The position numbers were made by a program, and so were the translations under genes. From Meloidogyne chitwoodi (lineage: Eukaryota; Nematoda; Chromadorea; Rhabditida; Meloidogynidae): a stretch of DNA of 64,000 nt. Numbering within the stretch: the stretch's first letter is position 1; every line of letters begins with the position of its first letter. The notes beneath the pieces are model-generated. The model saw only the letters and a list, made by a program, of their open reading frames with translations. It did no database searches and was not told where the DNA came from. The stretch lies in the NCBI GenBank assembly GCA_015183035.1, contig JACZZP010000024.1:89259-153258 (forward strand), written 5' to 3'. Of this stretch, positions 12,639 through 23,200 are shown piece after piece.

Positions 12639-14413
12639 ATGAATCAAAAGCAGACACCTCAGAATTTTCCTCATCCCATAAAAAATGAATTAATCGAAAG
12701 GTTTAAATTTAAATTTTATTTTAAATATTTTAATTTAATTTTTTAGTGAACCAATTCAAGGCACAAGCAGTTCAGCTACAAATGACCAAAATTTAACTGA
12801 TTTACGAATTCGTAACTCATTAAACACAATTTTAATTCATCCAAATGCTCAAGATGTTTTGATTAATTCTCAAATGAGACCGCCAAAAGCAGGTTAAATA
12901 TAATTAAAAAAATAAGAATAAATTTTTCTCTAATCTTGAACAATCGAAAATATATTAGGAGCTAAAATAAAATTATATTTTAGCTTTAACTAATTTTTGG
13001 TGTTTGGTTTACTACTATGAAATGAATGAACGTGTATGCTACTAAATTAAATTCTTATTTTTTTAATTTTAGGTTGGTGAAGTTTTTAAATCAGAATGGA
13101 AACAGGAACAGAATGAGGATCCTCAGTGAGTATAAACGTTTGTGATGAATTTAATTTTTTAATTTTAGACTTTTAATTGATGGAGGAGTTTGTGCTTCGT
13201 CAGAAAATACCCGTCTTTGTCTAGGTGAAGATTTTGTAAAAATAAAAATTTTAAAATTTTTATTTAAGGCGTTATTGGTAATATAAATAGAAATCCTTTT
13301 GTTAGTAAGTAAATATATTTTTTATTTAAATTTAAAATTTTGTTTTAACAGCAAAAGTTGGCCGTTCAATCGGAAAAGGGATTCGATTGAATCAAAGAGA
13401 AGAAAATATTTATTTAGAATGCCTTAGCGATTCTGCTGTTTTTGTTCGTATGTTTTTAAAAATTTTGAGTCAGTTAAAATTTATTTTTTTAATAAGAATG
13501 CCCTCTATTTGCACGTAAAAATGGTGATGAATTAGCTACTGTTTACAGACTTAAGGCTGATGAAGCTTCCACCTTTTCTAATGGATCAAGTTTTTTTTAA
13601 TTTTAATAATTATTTCGGGTCCACCCCTGGATATCGAAACCCTAAATATCTAATTAGCCAATTGGTCCAAATGCCAATTCGGTCAAATCTCTTACACTAG
13701 TTGGTCCCTGCAAACTTGGACCTATTGGGGACGTTCTATTACTTCTCCATTTTAGAGCCCATGGCCAGTTGGTTTTCGCGCAAAATTGTTCTAATGGGAG
13801 TATTTTATTACTTGACCGAATTGGCAGTTTGACTAATTGGCTTATCAGATATTCAGGGTTGATCCCATTATTTCATTATGAACATGTAAAACAATATTTT
13901 TTATAATTTAATTTAGAGACATTTTGCCTTTTTGACAGTAAGATGTTTGACAATTTATTAACCGAGGCACGACTACTCGGATATAATGCACTTTATATGC
14001 TACAGGTTTTTTTTTTATTTTTTGAATTAAAATTAATATAATTAAATTCACAGATTTATTGCCTTTGCAGAATAAGTTTTGTTAAAGGTTGGGGTCAGGA
14101 ATACAGACGGCAAACAATTAGTTTGTTTTATTTAATTTTTTTATTTTAAAATATTTTAAATATATTTGATTTTTTTTGAATTTTTAATTCATTTTTTACA
14201 TTTTTAAAAAACGTCCTTATTATTAGAATAATTCAAACTGATAAAAATACAAAAATTCATTAATTTTCTTATAAAAAAATTTAAAAATAAATTTTAGCTT
14301 CATGTCCAATGTGGATTGAAATTCAATTCCCTCGTCCTCTTCAACTTCTTGATGAATTATTAATGGAGAATGCGGACGAAATTGGCGGTGAAGAAGTAAA
14401 TAGCTTCTCTTAA
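12639..14413 (+). CDS. Smad protein with MH2 domain only (11 exons)
   Basis: Eleven exons join in consistent phase: 12639-12700, 12747-12892, 12984-13033, 13073-13125, 13169-13224, 13269-13304, 13352-13447, 13497-13589, 13917-14005, 14054-14120, 14298-14413; 864 nt, 287 aa. From about residue 75 the product is a clear MH2 domain: YYYEMNERVGEVF, CLGVIGNINRNPF, GRSIGKGIRL, LECLSDSAVFVQ, ISFVKGWGQEYRRQTI and CPMWIEIQFPRPLQLLDELL. Smads carry TGF-beta/BMP signals to the nucleus; MH2 binds receptors and other Smads. YRRQT and the ending NSFS (last two serines of SSxS kept) point to a receptor-regulated type. No MH1 DNA-binding domain is encoded, as in C. elegans DAF-14. The 70-residue N-terminus is polar and unstructured. 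Intron 8 is expanded by a MITE. Confidence 0.9.
13617..13866. mobile_element. MITE in Smad intron 8
   Basis: The ends are long imperfect inverted repeats. GCCAATTGGTCCAAATGCCA on the left pairs with the right-hand TGGCAGTTTGACTAATTGGC, and the outer GGGT...ACCC and AATATC segments also match. The 250-bp element has no coding capacity. It is more GC-rich than the host intron. Superfamily is not clear because no clean target duplication was found. Confidence 0.7.
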
Positions 14414-14650
14414 AAATATTTTTTATAATTATTTTTCTATAATTTTTTTGTATTACTTTTTTATTTTTAAAATGAATTTTAAATAAATAATTTAAAAATA
14501 ACTTTATGTGCACATTAAAGCTAAAATAAATATTAAATAAATTTGACAATAACTACTTTTATTTACTCAAAATATTTGGTTAATTTTATTAAAATATTAA
14601 ATATTTTAAATTAATAATATTTGATAAAGTACTTAATATTTGGTTATTAC

Positions 14651-14806
14651 CAGAGATGTTTCGAAATTTCGATTTTCGAGGTTTTTTGGTTTCGTCTCGT
14701 TTTTCGATTTCGAATATTTGGAAAAAGTTTTCGATTTCGATATTTTTGTATTTTTCGATTTTCGATTTTCGTGTTTCGATATTTTTTTAGTTTCGAAACA
14801 TCTCTG
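14651..14806. mobile_element. hAT-type MITE with 8-bp target duplication
   Basis: The 156-bp element begins CAGAGATGTTTCGAAA and ends with the exact reverse complement. It is flanked on both sides by the identical octamer GTTATTAC. An 8-bp duplication and CAGAGATG ends are characteristic of hAT transposons. The interior is TTTCGATTTTCG-rich and non-coding, although it is open in several frames. It lies about 240 bp downstream of the Smad stop codon. Confidence 0.9.
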
Positions 14807-14814
14807 GTTATTAC

Positions 14815-16861
14815 AGGGTATAGGTTAATCTTTAAACTCATTATAGACAATAAATTAAAAATTTATTTATATATTTAGTTTATTATACAATTTGTTTGAA
14901 TAAATTTTTTATTATATTTTTTAGATAATTTTTGAATAATTTTGTTATAAAAGTAGATGAATTAGTTCCTTTAATTTGAAAAATAATTAAATTAAAAAAT
15001 AATAATATAAGTATTTGATAATCTTTTTATTTTTCGCAACCTGTTGGAAAAAAAAAAATAATTTTTTAATAAATTTATTTTCAATTTTTATTGTCACAAC
15101 ATGTTAGTGATTTGGTTAATATTTAATCAATTTATATAACAATTTAAAAATTAAAAATAAAAATTTTTAAGAAAATAATAAAAAATTAAATATTTAAACT
15201 AATTAACAATTTTTACGCATTCAATAATTTTAAAGGATTACTAAAATAATTAAAAAAATCATGTTTTTTTGTATTATATTATAGAATTTTTATGGTACTA
15301 TAAGCATAAACGTAAGTGAAAAAATTAAAAGAAATTAGTCCTAAAGATATAAAATTAAGAAAAATTAATATTGAATTATTTTAAAATTTTTTTTACAAGT
15401 AGTATCATTAAAGTTCTTTCGGTATTAAATAAAAATATTTTTAGCCAAATTTAAAAAAAACAAAATAATAGCAACGTACAATATTAAAATATTTTTAATT
15501 AAAATTTTAAAATCTGGCAAATTTTTTACAATTTATTAAATATATATTAATCATGTTTTATGGCGTGGTTATTATTAATTTTTAGAATTTTAGACATAAT
15601 AAGTAATTTTAAAAAGTAATCGATATTTAAAAAAATTTAGTTAAATATTATTTAAAAAATATTTTTAAATTCAATATATTTAAATTTTATTTTAAATTTA
15701 CTTATAAATTTTAACAATATTGCTGAACCTGACTTTTTTCTTTTTACAGGCATTTACTTCTTCTCGCTCAAGTGAAGACATATTATCAAAATGCTTTCTT
15801 TTTAACTCCAATATTTCCTGTAAAATTTGAAAAATATTTTAAAAAATTAAAAAAAATATTTAAAAAATTCATAAAAATTCAAAAAAAATAATTTAAAAAA
15901 TTATTTTTAAATTATGATTATTTTAATAAATAATTTAAAAATAATATTACTCCAATAGTTGTCATCTCTTTATCCACATAACGATTAGAGAAGCACAATT
16001 CAATACATGACTGTAGCAATGTTGCAAATATTTTTTTGCAACTTTTTCGCCACATAACATACAAGTTGTTAAATTATTTTTAATTTAAAAAAAAAATTAC
16101 TTCCGTATACTAATTTGTTATAATTAAATTTAAACATTTGCTTTTGAATTTTTTTTTTTTTTTGGTTCTATAAAATGTAAGGGTATGTTAACTATTTATA
16201 AATTAAACAAATCTCTTACTAAACAACTTCATTGTATAATTTAATTAAATTTAAAAATTTTTAAATTAATTTAATAACAATATTTAAATTTTAATTTGTT
16301 AAATTATTTAAATTTATAAAATATTAGATTTTTAAATTTTTTAATTATAAAATATATTTATGCAATTCAAGTTTATTTAAATACTATCTTTCTAATCTTT
16401 AGTTTTTTTATATTTTTTTTAATCTTTCAAATTTTCCTTTTTTAAAGTTAGTTATACTATTTTTAAGTTTATTTATTAATAGGTAATTTTTATTTTTTCC
16501 AATATTTATTAAAAAACTAAAACACATTCAATGTTCAAAATTTTATACTATTTTTTTATGTTATTTATTACTTGCTAAAAATTTACAGTTTTTATTCTTT
16601 TAAAAAAATTTTGGTTACTAATAAATATAGCTATTTTTGAATAGTGATGTTTTATTCCTTGATTTTTCCTTTCTATTTTATTATTTCATTTTTATTATAC
16701 ACACAATATTTTTTTATTATTTTGCAATATTTTTATAATTTTTATAGTTAATTTTATTATTTTTAATTTTTTTTATTATTTTCTAAAAAGCGATTATAAC
16801 AATATTTTTCTACATTATTTATAAAATTTTGTTTAATTTCTTTTAGAGAAATAATTAAAAA
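14815..16861. other. AT-rich intergenic DNA
   Basis: Nothing supportable is seen in roughly 2 kb; it consists of A/T-dominated sequence with frequent stops in all frames. Confidence 0.55.
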
Positions 16862-16863
16862 TA

Positions 16864-17494
16864 TACTGACTTATACGGGGTTTTTTGTTTATGGATCGAT
16901 TTGAACAAGTAAGGTATCATTCGGAAGAGCTCTGAAAACTGAGTCGAACTAAGGGTGGGGGAAGTCGGTTCGACAATTAGGGACCGAGTTACAGAGCCCC
17001 GAAAATCGAAACAATAGGGGGACCAAGCTCATTTTGGGAAGAAAATTCAAATATGAGTATGATAGCTCATTCGAAAGAAGCTCTTGAGACCTATTGAATG
17101 AGTCCAAAATCGTCTTGATTGAACGATTTTAAACAAAAGATATGAAGGATCGAAGTTTGCTGTAAACACGCCAAACAGACAAATTGGGAGTGTTTTATCA
17201 CTTCTTCATTTGGGAACCCATCCTCGTTGGCTCTTGATACATGCGTTATTCTACGGCACAAATTACAACAAATTAATTAATTCAATGAAAATAATTTATG
17301 AGCAACCGCGGTAATCACATAGAGGAGCTTGGTCCCCCCTATGGTTTTTTGATTTTCGGGGCTCTGTAACTCGGTCCCTAATTGTCGAACCGACTTCCCC
17401 CACCCTTAGTTCGACTCAGTTTTCAGAGCTCTTCCGAATGATACCTTACTTGTTCAAATCGATCCATAAACAAAAAACCCCGTACAAGTCAGTA
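16864..17494. mobile_element. Long-TIR element with TA target duplication
   Basis: Arms of about 167 bp (16864-17030 and 17325-17494) are nearly perfect inverted copies, starting TACTGACTTATACGGGG and containing AGCTCTGAAAACTGAGTCGA. The element is flanked by TA on both sides, as for Tc1/mariner-type insertions. The 294-bp centre has moderate GC content but no transposase frame. It ends about 60 bp before the start codon of the neighbouring coiled-coil gene and could affect that promoter. Confidence 0.85.
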
Positions 17495-17552
17495 TAGCCA
17501 AAATTTTTTAGTATTAATTAAAAATTTAAAACTAATTATTATTATTTAAGTT

Positions 17553-18625
17553 ATGAATAGTGTTGGAATATTTGAGGAAGACGACGATATTGGGCTCCCT
17601 CCAAATTCCAAAGGTTAGTTTACATTTTTATTGAAATTAAAAAATTTTTATATTCTAGAAGAAAAATCAGTTGATTTTAATTTTCTTCGTTATGAAGTAT
17701 ATTTTTTTATAAATAATAAGGTAAAGGTGCAGATTATTGGTCCCTAATTTTTTTTGACAAAGTTCTAGTTTTTTGATTCTTTTTACTAATAATAGGTTTC
17801 CGCATACGCTGAGCTCGAATCTGATATCAAATTTATCATTAGACATCATCTAATCTATGATTTTTTTATCTATTATTTATTTTTACAAAATTCAATATGA
17901 ATGTACAATAAAATAGTTATATGAAAAATTTTCTACGCATTAACAATATAATACTCACTAATTTGATTTAAAATATTATCAAATGCAATTAATGTTTTTT
18001 TACCGTTCAGTTGCCTCCAATTGTGTTCATCGAGATAGTCATTAAAAAGACATTTATTCATCTTTTATACGCGTACTTTGCGGAAAAAATAAAAAATAAT
18101 AGATAAAAAATCATAGATTAGATGATGTCTAATGATAAATTTGATATCAGATTCGAGCTCAGCGTATGCGAAAACCTATTATTAGTAAAAAGAATCAAAA
18201 AACTAGAACTTTGTCAAAAAAAATTAGGGACCAATAATCTGCACCTTTACCAATAAAAATTTATAATTTTTCAGAAAGGAAAAGAAAAAATTAATTCAAT
18301 ACAATTTGAATTTATAATATTATTAAATCGTCAACTTGAAAATCAAAAAAAGTTTTACGATGAAAAACTTAAAGAATCGCAAAAAAAGGTATTTTTAAGT
18401 TATTTTAATTATATTTAAATATTTTTAGTTTGTTTAATTTAATTTTTATTTAAAATACTATGTATTTTCTCAATATTTGTGAAATATTTTTAATTATAAC
18501 TCTTCCGTTTAACAAAATATTAAAATTTTTTTATTTATTATTTTAAGATGAATTTGTTGGAAGATAAATTAAAATCTTTACAAAATGAGAATAATTTTCT
18601 TTTGCAACAATTAGAAAATAATTAA
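17553..18625 (+). CDS. Small coiled-coil protein, BRAP-C-terminus-like (4 exons)
   Basis: Exons 17553-17613, 17659-17696, 18275-18388 and 18548-18625 join in phase to about 96 residues. The N-terminus is acidic (GIFEEDDDIGLPPN). From about residue 40 the product is a continuous heptad-rich helix: FEFIILLNRQLENQKKFYDE, LKESQKKMNLLEDKLKSLQ and ENNFLLQQLEN. The QLE-x-Q-x3-Y-x-E pattern recalls the C-terminal coiled coil of BRAP/IMP (BRCA1-associated protein), but the RING and UBP zinc-finger parts of that family are absent, so this would be a fragment or a short relative. Intron 2 contains a 532-bp TIR element; without it that intron would be a normal 40-50 bp. The element's edge also supplies an alternative donor. 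The gene structure is firmer than the family suggestion. Confidence 0.6.
17720..18251. mobile_element. Long-TIR element inside intron 2 of the coiled-coil gene
   Basis: Arms of about 155 bp are near-perfect inverted repeats starting GGTAAAGGTGCAGATTATTG. Flanks AATAATAA and AATAAAAA match at 7 of 8 positions (AATAA exact), suggesting a target duplication of 5-8 bp. The 220-bp centre is AT-rich and non-coding. The first bases of the left arm make AAG|GTAAAG with the flank, an excellent splice-donor match. Confidence 0.85.
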
Positions 18626-20237
18626 TTAAAAAAAGAAAAAAGAACATGATAAATAAAAATAATAAATTAAAAATATTTTCTATATAAATTTTTAAATTTA
18701 TTTTACATAATAAACAAATAAAATATATTTATTTATTTTTTATTAAAATAAATATTTTTAAATTTAACAAAAATAGTTCAATTTAAAAACATTTTCTGCA
18801 AGAAATTGTTTTTAAATTGAACTATATACTACTGTTCATATTTTATATTTATAAAATAAATTTTTAAATTATATGAATAATTATCAAAATAAAATTTTTT
18901 ATTAGAGCTCAACAATACATATACATATATGAAATCATGTGTAAACTTTATGTATGTATTTAAATAAATAAAAAGGCAAATAAAAATAAATAAAAAGAAA
19001 AAATTTTATTTGTTATTTGAGAAAAACAACTTTTTATTCAGGAAGTTAAATTTTTGGACATTGATGATATCATTTTAATTTTTCTTTAGTCATTATTTAT
19101 AAATAATAATTTTAATAATATGAAAACTTTAAATTAAAATTTTAAATAATTTGAAAAGTGTCTAATTATTTTCAATTAGTTAATCCACAAAAATTTACAT
19201 TAATATAAAATTGGAAAAAATACGTAAACTTTTTAATATATTTCAAATTATTTTGACCGTGAATTGGAAATAAAAAATTGTCTTAATATGATTTAAATAA
19301 TCACTAATTTATAGAAATATGTAAAAAAATAAGCAATCAATTGAAAAGGAAGCATATAAAAGGATAAATAACTTTACTTTTGTTTTAGAAAATGATTTAA
19401 TAAATTTAAAAAACTGAATCAGATAAAAAATTAAAATTTTTACAAAATTTTTGAAATAAAAATAAAAATTTATAATTAATTTATAATTTTTAAAAAAGTA
19501 AAAGCCTAATGCTATACAAATTGACATTATTATTTTTTTATAATTATTTAAAAAAATTCAATAACTAATAAACTTAAACAAATAAAACTAACAAAATATA
19601 ATATTAATGAAAAAAATTGATAAATTTCTGTTGACGGCGGATCCGCTCAAAATTTAAGAGTAAAATGTAAATAATTAAAAATTTATTAAAAATCAAATAT
19701 TAATTATTTTCATATATAAATCTTAAAATATTATAAAAATTTAATTATTACTTTGATATAATTTAAATTAATTTAAAATTATATAGAAGGAATGAAAAAA
19801 TATTTCAAAATTCATCATTTCAATCCTTAATTCATTGTTTACATTAAAATTTCATTTTATCACATTTATATAAATAATGTTTTATTACTTATTTTTTTTA
19901 ATTTAAAATAATTTTTTGACGTGTAGTTTCCAAGACAACCAAGTTTAAAAAAATAATTAGATTATATTTGTTTATTATACATAAATATAGGAACAGTGTA
20001 TGTATTAAATTTTTTTATAAAAAATATTTATATGCGAGAATTTTTTAAAAGCATTTATTGACAATTTAACGTTTAATAATATTTAAAAATTGTTATTTTT
20101 CTTTAAAAGATTAAAAATTTATTTGAATTATTAAATTTAGTGCTTATAATTAAAGAAGAAAATTTCTTGATTATTTTAAATAATTTTTAATATAGCAAAA
20201 TATAATATTATTTATTATCAAATTAAATCCTAATTAA
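18626..20237. other. AT-rich intergenic DNA
   Basis: No gene is supported. From about 19870 rightwards the sequence is the start of the segmental block that recurs at about 55725. Confidence 0.5.
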
Positions 20238-23200
20238 ATGATGCTTTTTTTATATTTATTAATTATTCAATTAATAACTACAATACCTGGAGAACAAATC
20301 AGTAAGTTTATTTTTATATTGTTCATAGTCCTATAATTATTGATACCCGCATTTTTAAAAGATTTTTATTAAAATTCGGAATATATAATCTTATTTAAAA
20401 ATAATTTCCTTCAATACTTAGGTTGTAAACTAAATAATGAGCCCCCTTAATTTTAAAATTTTTAAAAATTCATAGCTTTTATATTTATTAATGGATTTGC
20501 CTAATTCTTTTTTTATCTTATCAAATAACATGTTTACTTTATAGCTATAAAAGTTTCTATTATTTTGCTTTATTTTTATTGAGCTTTGGCTTTTTTCTAA
20601 ACATAGTGAAAATTTCTTTTTTTTTTAAAAATTTTTCGAAAATTTTTAATAAGCCAAATACACTTACATGGGCTTTAAAATATATTTCAATAGTACAGTA
20701 CGTATGTCTTCTTTCATTTCATAAATAAAAAAAATTTGGAAAAAATTAGTTCGTCTGAAATATCCTTCTGAACAAAGTACATTTTTGTGAGGGATTTGAA
20801 TAGGTCGATTTTTGAGTTTTTCTTAAACTATATATTATTTTTTAATTTGTTATAAACTTAATAGAATTTTTAAAAGTAATGCTAATATGCAAAAAACAAA
20901 TTTTTAAAAAGAGATTTTACCCCTATTTTACTCAAAAAACAATTTTGGCATTATTGCCAAAATTGATCTTTTTTCTAATTTTAATAAAAATTCAAAAAAC
21001 AAAGATTTTCCATAAATTTTTTATATCAAAATATTCATCAGACTTTACTCTATCGAAAAATATTCAATTCAAATTTTTATTTTCTGTGAAAGTGGCTTAA
21101 AATTAAATTGAGTATGTTTATACACAAAAATTGATAAAATATTATTTTATCTCTAATCCCCAAATTTAAATATGAGATTTCTAACTATTGTCAAAAAAAT
21201 GAGGATTCAATAAGGAATATAATTGTACTAATCTTGAAAATAAAAATATCTTGCTGAAGTTAAAAAAATGTTTATTTAATTTTTCTCAGAGGGGCTCTTT
21301 ATTTAGTTTACAACCTAATTAAATATAAGATTTATTGTTTATTTTTAATAACAATTGTTTATTCCAAAATATTATTTAAAATTTTTATTGAAAAATATGT
21401 TCCCTAATTTAGCTTTAATGTTTAAATTCTTTAATAACGATTAAAATTTTTATTAATATCTTTTTCATAGAATTGGGCGATGTTCACAGACTTGCAAGAG
21501 ATTTTGCTTCTCTTACTTCTGCAAGTAGCGATTTTTTAGAGCATCTAAAGTTCATCAGAAAAAATGCGCAGCATTTTATGAAAATTTGTGGCCCTGTTGG
21601 TGCTCTTGTTGCATTAGGGCTGGATATATCATTTCCTGTATGATTTTTTTAAAGTTAATAAAAAATTATTTAATTATAAGGAATGATTCAAATTTTTATT
21701 AACATTATACAAATATTCGATTTTTAAACTTTTATTTGATTTAAATCATTAAATTATTATACTAATTGTGAACATTAAAAAATTTGGGCAACTTTGGTCT
21801 ATACGTTTTATTAATCTTAAATATATATCTGAAAAATAAATTTAATATTATTCAAATCAATAACTTATTTAAGCATGATTCTCCCGAACAACTCGCGATA
21901 CGCGAATTACATGAAGAAGTAAAAAATAAATTCAAAGCTTTGGACGTCAATTTACAATCAATGGAAGGAAATATACTGAATCACTTAAATCTTATTTATT
22001 ATAGCAATGTAGGATTTATTAATTTTATAATTTTTGTAGGGATCAGCTTTTTATGAAAAAAATTATTTATTACAAAAATCCAAAATATTTATTTTACAAA
22101 ATCCATAAATATTTACAAAAATTAATCTTATCTACTTCATTCGATTTTATAATTATAAATTTAATAATATTTTCAGTGTATTTATAAGATTATAATTATA
22201 AATTTCTAAACTCAAAATTTATATATAATAATAACTACAGATTTGTAACTTATTCCTCATAATCTTAAAAAAGTTTACAATCTGACCATTTGATCCATAA
22301 TTATCTTTTAATGATAATAATTTGATTAGTACGTTTTAATTTTTTGTAATTTAAAGGATGTAACAGATAAGCTACTTGATTTAAAGGCTCTTTATGCTCA
22401 AGCAGTGAGTCCATTTGTATCAATACGTCGTGCTTCTAAAGTGGAATTCATAAAAACATGCATAACTTATGGTCCTATAAGAATATTAATGGTATAAATT
22501 TTAGTTCAATTAAGAAAAAAGTGCTTTAAAATAAAAAATTTATTATTTTTATATAAATTATAGGGAATTAAAAAACATACAAAAGATTCTTGCCCAACGC
22601 CAAATAATTCGACAGAATTGCTATATAGCTCATTTTTAAAAATTTTCTTTCAAATTGAGAATAAATTTAATAAGAATTTTAATGAAAACCTAGTTGGCTT
22701 TTCCGACTATCAATCGATAAAAACAGGTAGAAATTAGATTTTTATATAATAAAATTATAAAAAAATTCATATAATATAGTATTAATCCCCTATTATAATT
22801 AAAATTAATTTAAACTAAACGCCACAAATTAAATTATGATGTTTTATCGTATTTTAAAATCTAAGTTGTCAAAACAAATAATTTTTAAAATAAACAAAGA
22901 AAATGGTTCAAAATAACTATATTATAAATATTTATAATTAAGATATATTAAAGAAATTATTTTTTGTAAATTATAACTTGGCAGTACTTGAAATGGAGAG
23001 ACTTCAAAAAGGTAATGATTTAATTATAAAGATATTTTGTCTAATAAATAATAAGCCAAATATATAAATTTAACAGTTCATAAATTATTTATCCTTTCCG
23101 GATTTTTTTATTTTTTATTAATTATTGTTTTTTATATGAAAATTGTAAATTATTATTGCTTTAAATTATTTCCTTGGAAAAATTATTAAAGTTATTTTTA

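Noticed and set aside
14223..14549. Minus-strand 108-aa frame
   Set aside because: It is antisense to the last Smad exon and otherwise Phe/Lys/Asn-rich noise.
14621..14878. Three overlapping frames around 14.62-14.88 kb
   Set aside because: They lie almost wholly within the hAT MITE, whose TTTCGA-rich interior happens to be open in both directions.
17667..17849. Minus-strand frame at the left TIR of the intronic element
   Set aside because: It covers the inverted-repeat arm and part of exon 2 in antisense; no family or start context.
20879..21100. 73-aa plus-strand frame
   Set aside because: It is inside the mariner-derived MITE and composed of Phe/Ile/Lys/Leu noise with no transposase motif.
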